NCBI RefSeq assembly: GCF_000814475.1
Contig: NZ_JSVC01000007.1
Location: 62,001 to 126,000, forward strand
Length of the DNA: 64,000 nucleotides
Source: Flavihumibacter solisilvae
GTDB lineage: Bacteria > Bacteroidota > Bacteroidia > Chitinophagales > Chitinophagaceae
Reading direction: 5' to 3'
Below the pieces are notes generated by a model. That model worked only from the letters and a program-made list of their open reading frames with translations, had not been told where the DNA came from and searched no databases. Each line of letters opens with the position of its first letter. Within the stretch, counting starts at the first letter, position 1. A program made the translations under genes and the position numbers. Positions 60,228-64,000 of the stretch are shown here, piece by piece.

Positions 60228-62363
60228 TTATTTGTTCTCACTTTTTTCTGCCGTCTGCGAATTTTTGATGTCTTTTCCAAGCCGCTGCAGGTAAGCTATC
60301 AAAGCAACGATCTCTTTGTTTACTGGTGTCTCGATTTTGTCCATCTTCAGGTTTATCCTGATTCCGTTGGCTTGCAGGGCCAGGTCTTTATTTGCTTTAT
60401 CTGCATAGCCCTTTTCATATGGAACACCCAGTCTCTGCATGGCTGTGATCTTGGCAGGAGTTACGCAGGTGTCGATCTCGTCTTCAAATAACCAGGGATA
60501 GGAGGGCATGATGGAACCCGGACTCATACTCTGCGGATCGAGCATGTGATTATAGTGCCAGCTGTCGGGATATTTGCCACCTTCACGTGCGAGATCCGGA
60601 CCGGTACGCTTGCTTCCCCATTGGAACGGGTGATCGTAAATGAATTCGCCGGCTTTGGAATATTCACCATATCGTGCGACTTCATCACGGAAAGGCCGGA
60701 CCATCTGAGAGTGGCAGGTGTAGCAACCTTCCCGCACATAGATGTCTCTGCCATGGAGTTCGAGCGGCGTATAGGGTTTCACACTGCTGATTGTGGGTAC
60801 ATTTGATTTTACCAGGAAGGCAGGTACAAATTCCAAAACACCACCAATTGCCACTGCTACGAAACTCAGGATCAGCAGCTGGGTTGGGCGCTTTTCAATC
60901 CACCTGTGCCAGTGTTCCTTGCCGTGAGTAGGAATGACTTTCGGAATAGGTGCAGCCTGTGTCGCTTCATCTGCCATAAAGCTGCCTGCTTTCATGGTCT
61001 TATATAAGTTATACACCATTACAACCGCACCGGCGAGGTATAATGCTCCACCAATGCTTCTGGTCACATACATTGGAATGATATGGGTAACGGTTTCCAG
61101 GAACTGGAACTGCAACTGTCCCTCTGCAGTGAATTGTTTCCACATCATGCTTTGTGTAAAGCCGGCCCAGTATAATGGAATTGCATATAGAATAATGCCG
61201 ATCGTGCCAATCCAGAAATGCGTTCCGGCCAGCTTCTTTGAATAAAGTGGTGTATTATACATTTTCGGGATGATCCAGTAGAGCACACCAAATGTCAGGA
61301 AGCCGTTCCACCCCAGTGCTCCCACGTGCACGTGCGCAATAATCCAGTCGCTGAAGTGTGCGATAGCATTTACATTTTTAAGACTTAACAGCGGACCTTC
61401 AAAGGTTGCCATACCATAACAGGTTATAGCCACTACCATGAATTTCAGCACGGGTTCTTCGCGCACTTTGTCCCATGCTCCTCTCAATGTGAACAAACCG
61501 TTCAGCATGCCACCCCATGATGGTGCAATGAGCATTACAGAAAACACAACGCCTAATGATTGTGCCCAGTCAGGCAGGGCAGTATACAACAGGTGGTGAG
61601 GACCAGCCCAGATATAAATGAAAATCAGCGCCCAGAAGTGTATGATGGAGAGGCGGTATGAATACACCGGGCGGTTTGCGGCTTTAGGGAGGAAATAATA
61701 CATCAGTCCCAGGTACGGTGTTGTCAGGAAGAAGGCTACAGCATTGTGGCCATACCACCACTGTACCAGTGCGTCCTGTACCCCGGCATACCAGCTGTAA
61801 CTTTTCATCCAGCTGAAGGGCATTTCAAAACTGTTTACGATATGCAGCATCGCAACTGTAACCCAGGTAGCGAGATAAAACCAAATGGCAACATACAGGT
61901 GACTTTCGCGCCGTTTGAGAATGGTCATGAACATATTCACTCCAAATACCACCCAGATGAGCGTTATCGCAATATCCAACGGCCATTCGAGTTCTGCATA
62001 TTCCTTCCCCGTGGTATATCCCATCCACAACGTGAGGGCGCCTGCAAGAATGATTAACTGCCAGCCCCAGAAATGGATCTTACCCAGCAGGTCGCTATAC
62101 ATGCGCGCTTTACACAGTCTTTGCAGCGAATAATAAACACCCATGAAAATACCGTTACCTACAAATGCGAAAATCACCGCGTTTGTATGAACGGGGCGCA
62201 TCCGGCCGAATGATGTCGGCGCCATATTGAGGTTGATCTGCGGGTAGTAAAGTGCAATGGCTGCCCAGAGCCCGGCCAGCATACCGACAATACTCCAGAA
62301 CATCGTGGCAAAGGCAAACCATTTTACCAGTCTGTTGTCATAACTGAATCTTTCCATCTCCAT
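60228..62363 (-). CDS. ccoNO: Fused CcoN-CcoO subunits of cbb3 cytochrome c oxidase
   Basis: This 711-residue protein joins the heme-copper catalytic subunit (CcoN, about residues 1-480) and the mono-heme cytochrome subunit (CcoO, about 520-705). The CcoN part has a dozen helices, with MRPVHTNAVIF (low-spin heme ligand), WWYGHNAVAFFLTTPYLGLMYYF (CuB His and cbb3-specific Tyr region), GPHHLLYTALPDW (two CuB His) and DWIIAHVHVGALGWNG (heme ligands). The CcoO part has CYTCHSQMVRPF and later TGPDLAREGG and MPSYPWL. Fused CcoNO is the usual form in Bacteroidota. It supports respiration at low oxygen. Confidence 0.97.
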   Translation of the reverse strand: MEMERFSYDNRLVKWFAFATMFWSIVGMLAGLWAAIALYYPQINLNMAPTSFGRMRPVHTNAVIFAFVGNGIFMGVYYSLQRLCKARMYSDLLGKIHFWGWQLIILAGALTLWMGYTTGKEYAELEWPLDIAITLIWVVFGVNMFMTILKRRESHLYVAIWFYLATWVTVAMLHIVNSFEMPFSWMKSYSWYAGVQDALVQWWYGHNAVAFFLTTPYLGLMYYFLPKAANRPVYSYRLSIIHFWALIFIYIWAGPHHLLYTALPDWAQSLGVVFSVMLIAPSWGGMLNGLFTLRGAWDKVREEPVLKFMVVAITCYGMATFEGPLLSLKNVNAIAHFSDWIIAHVHVGALGWNGFLTFGVLYWIIPKMYNTPLYSKKLAGTHFWIGTIGIILYAIPLYWAGFTQSMMWKQFTAEGQLQFQFLETVTHIIPMYVTRSIGGALYLAGAVVMVYNLYKTMKAGSFMADEATQAAPIPKVIPTHGKEHWHRWIEKRPTQLLILSFVAVAIGGVLEFVPAFLVKSNVPTISSVKPYTPLELHGRDIYVREGCYTCHSQMVRPFRDEVARYGEYSKAGEFIYDHPFQWGSKRTGPDLAREGGKYPDSWHYNHMLDPQSMSPGSIMPSYPWLFEDEIDTCVTPAKITAMQRLGVPYEKGYADKANKDLALQANGIRINLKMDKIETPVNKEIVALIAYLQRLGKDIKNSQTAEKSENK

Positions 62364-62370
62364 AGGGAAC

Positions 62371-62547
62371 TTATTTATGCGTTTGGGTTGTTGTAGGTTC
62401 TTTAGCAGGCTTGTCGTCGAAGAGTATTCTTACCGGTGGTGAGAATTCATCCTCATACTGGCCGTCCTTTACGCTCCAGATAAAGGCTCCTAGAAATGCT
62501 GCTGCCACGGATAGACTCAATACCAGCAACACGATTATTACACCCAT
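62371..62547 (-). CDS. ccoS: CcoS, cbb3 oxidase assembly protein (58 aa)
   Basis: The frame runs from the ATG at 62547 to a TAA at 62371. It encodes a helix from residue 2 (MGVIIVLLVLSLSVAAAFLG), the family motif FIWSVKDGQYEDEFSPPVRIL, and a short hydrophilic tail. This motif and length are the CcoS family. CcoS is needed to load heme and copper into the oxidase. The gene lies seven bases upstream of the ccoNO ATG on the same strand. It is short enough to be overlooked. Confidence 0.92.
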   Translation of the reverse strand: MGVIIVLLVLSLSVAAAFLGAFIWSVKDGQYEDEFSPPVRILFDDKPAKEPTTTQTHK

Positions 62548-62625
62548 GTCTAAATGTTTGCTGTAAAATTATTTTCGTCCCGGCAGCAAAGAGATGATGA
62601 TGGTCAGGCCCGGCCATGATTGTCA

Positions 62626-64000
62626 TCAATTGGTCAGCCCGAGCTTCCGTGCAGTAATGTGAACGGTACATGCACTGAGGAGAATAATGCTGATGGAACT
62701 CGCGGGCATGAGTATGGCCGCAATCATAGGTGATAACAATCCTTGTACGGCGAAGAATAGGCCGGTGATATTATAGAGGATGCTCATAATGAAGCTGGCC
62801 ATCACAATTTTCCGGTTGCTTTTGCAGAACCGGATAAAACTGTGCAGTTTTCCAAGCTGCTTTCCTTCCAGTATTGCTTCGCTGGCCGGTGTAAATGCGT
62901 TGGAACTTTCTGACACGGCAATGCCAATATTGCTTTCCAGAAGGGCGACACCGTCATTCAGTCCATCCCCCACCATCATTACACGGTGGCCTTCACGACG
63001 AAGTTGTCTGATGTAATTAAGTTTATCCTGGGGCTGCTGGTCAAATAATAATTCGGTTCCGGGTGCCGTCATTATACGAAGTGATGCCCGTTCGCCGGCA
63101 TTGTCGCCGGACAGGATGGTCACATTATATTTTCCTTTCAATTCATCCAGGAGGGTAGGCACAGTTTCACGATATTGGTTCCGGAAACGAAAGCGGCCAA
63201 CCAACTGGTTTTCTTTAGAAATAAATACATTGGTATCAGTGCCGGCATATTTCCTGCCCGTAATATATTTCGCAGAACCGATCGCATACAGGTCGTCGTT
63301 CACAATTCCTTCTATGCCATGACCCGCCTTTTCTTCGAATGCCTTCACGCTTATCCTTTCTTTCCCCAGGTGAGCAGCAATGGCTTTACTCAGGGGATGC
63401 AGGCTTTGCGCCGCCAGCGATGCTATTGCCTGTTGCTCCTGTGCAGATAATGACCGGCCTTTATAGTCGATCCGGTGTTGATCTGTTGTAGTCAGTGTCC
63501 CAGTCTTATCGAATACTATATGATCCACGGTTGCTACTTCTTCAATCACTTCTGCATTACGCAGGTACAGGTTGTTCCGGCCGAGAATACGCAGGATAAA
63601 ACCGTTGGTGAAGGTATTGCTCAGTAATAGTGCGCAGGGGCAGGCCACAATCAGGATGGCTGTTACCGAGGTCCAGATTTTAGCCGGGTCAGCATAAGCC
63701 CAGAAACCGGCCGTAACTATGGCAATGGCAAAAACGATGTATGTAAACCAGGTGCTTATCCGGTGGACGAAAGACGACGATCTTCTTTCCCGGGTTACAT
63801 TTCCATTCCTGTTCCAAAGGCCTGTCAGGTAACTTTGCGACACCTCCCTGATTACCAGCAATTCGATATTACTACCAACCTGCTTGCCTCCCGCATAAAT
63901 AATCTCACCAACTTCTTTCAGCACAGGAACTGATTCACCCGTTACAAAACTGTAATCTATAAATGCCTTGCCGCGGGTCAGGATACTGTCTGCAGGCACT
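62626..64000 (-). CDS. ccoI: CcoI-type copper-translocating P-type ATPase, 5' end outside the window
   Basis: This is the C-terminal part (at least 457 residues) of a P1B-type ATPase. The VTGESVPV actuator loop, a helix with CPCALLLSNTF (transport motif ACPCAL), the phosphorylation site DKTGTLT, the SLHPLSKAIAAHL HP loop and the MVGDGLNDGVALLES hinge motif are present. With ccoS next to it, this is the CcoI/FixI group that exports copper for cbb3 assembly. The N-terminal metal-binding domain and first helices lie beyond the right edge. It is separated from ccoS by 78 bases. Confidence 0.94.
   Translation of the reverse strand, partial: VPADSILTRGKAFIDYSFVTGESVPVLKEVGEIIYAGGKQVGSNIELLVIREVSQSYLTGLWNRNGNVTRERRSSSFVHRISTWFTYIVFAIAIVTAGFWAYADPAKIWTSVTAILIVACPCALLLSNTFTNGFILRILGRNNLYLRNAEVIEEVATVDHIVFDKTGTLTTTDQHRIDYKGRSLSAQEQQAIASLAAQSLHPLSKAIAAHLGKERISVKAFEEKAGHGIEGIVNDDLYAIGSAKYITGRKYAGTDTNVFISKENQLVGRFRFRNQYRETVPTLLDELKGKYNVTILSGDNAGERASLRIMTAPGTELLFDQQPQDKLNYIRQLRREGHRVMMVGDGLNDGVALLESNIGIAVSESSNAFTPASEAILEGKQLGKLHSFIRFCKSNRKIVMASFIMSILYNITGLFFAVQGLLSPMIAAILMPASSISIILLSACTVHITARKLGLTN

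Noticed and set aside
1-64000. CRISPR arrays, tRNA/rRNA genes, insertion sequences, integrases and known defence systems
   Set aside because: I looked for regularly spaced repeats, cloverleaf ends, transposase or recombinase motifs and toxin-antitoxin-like pairs and found none that could be supported.

Overview
The window looks like a chromosomal segment of a Bacteroidota bacterium, most likely of the Chitinophagaceae type. This rests on gene content and is not a species call. The signs are a SusC/SusD pair with a propeller-type sensor kinase and AraC-type regulator, a DUF3823 lipoprotein, LytTR-type and LytS-type signalling proteins, a T9SS-like C-terminal domain, a fused CcoN-CcoO cbb3 oxidase, a PE-Lig-Pol LigD, and TAnnTTTG-type promoter elements. 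Genes are dense on both strands. I saw no rRNA, tRNA, CRISPR array, insertion sequence or prophage.

Layout. 1-6 kb: anmK, then a minus-strand operon (LiaF-like membrane protein, DUF4288 protein, LytS-type kinase, LytTR regulator) and adenine deaminase. 6-15 kb: two tandem LolA-like periplasmic proteins, a 566-bp hairpin-rich intergenic region, a MacB/FtsX-type permease, an S9 peptidase, and poorly known membrane and secreted proteins with a YpfJ-type metallopeptidase. 15-20 kb: CsbD, a small acidic protein, the Ku-LigD end-joining pair, a GNAT acetyltransferase and trmD. 20-29 kb: a plus-strand sugar cluster without SusC/D (GH32, SDR, GH43, GH5-like, galactokinase, a frame-broken galT, an SGLT-type symporter). 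29-34 kb: a giant VCBS/ASPIC protein divergent from a vanadium-haloperoxidase-like protein. 34-52.4 kb: a polysaccharide utilisation locus (propeller kinase, AraC-type regulator, SusC, SusD, DUF3823, GH2, GH127, GH43, DUF4965 protein, LacI regulator). 52.5-56 kb: a secreted protein, NudK and a PAS kinase. 56-64 kb: a complete minus-strand cbb3 oxidase operon (CcoI partial, CcoS, CcoNO, CcoQ-like, CcoP, CcoG, CcoH, SafE-like).

How the genes fit together. The utilisation locus probably takes up and cuts an arabinofuranose- and galactose-containing plant glycan, and it carries two regulators of different classes. Its kinase and regulator are in the same reading frame and are separated by one stop codon and four codons, so it looks like a classical hybrid two-component protein split in two. 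A LacI-type operator sits 30 bp before susC. The sugar cluster would feed galactose into the Leloir pathway, but galT carries a 10-base deletion just before its HPH active-site motif. The cbb3 operon contains two proteins under 60 residues, CcoQ-like and CcoS, that are easily missed.

Most notable second-look items: the split HTCS, the broken galT, the structured region at 7.6-8.2 kb, a possible small RNA divergent from ku, 13-bp palindromes over the stop codons of convergent genes, the VCBS/haloperoxidase pair, and the LiaF/DUF4288/LytSR operon. I did not find a clearly new defence or mobile system.
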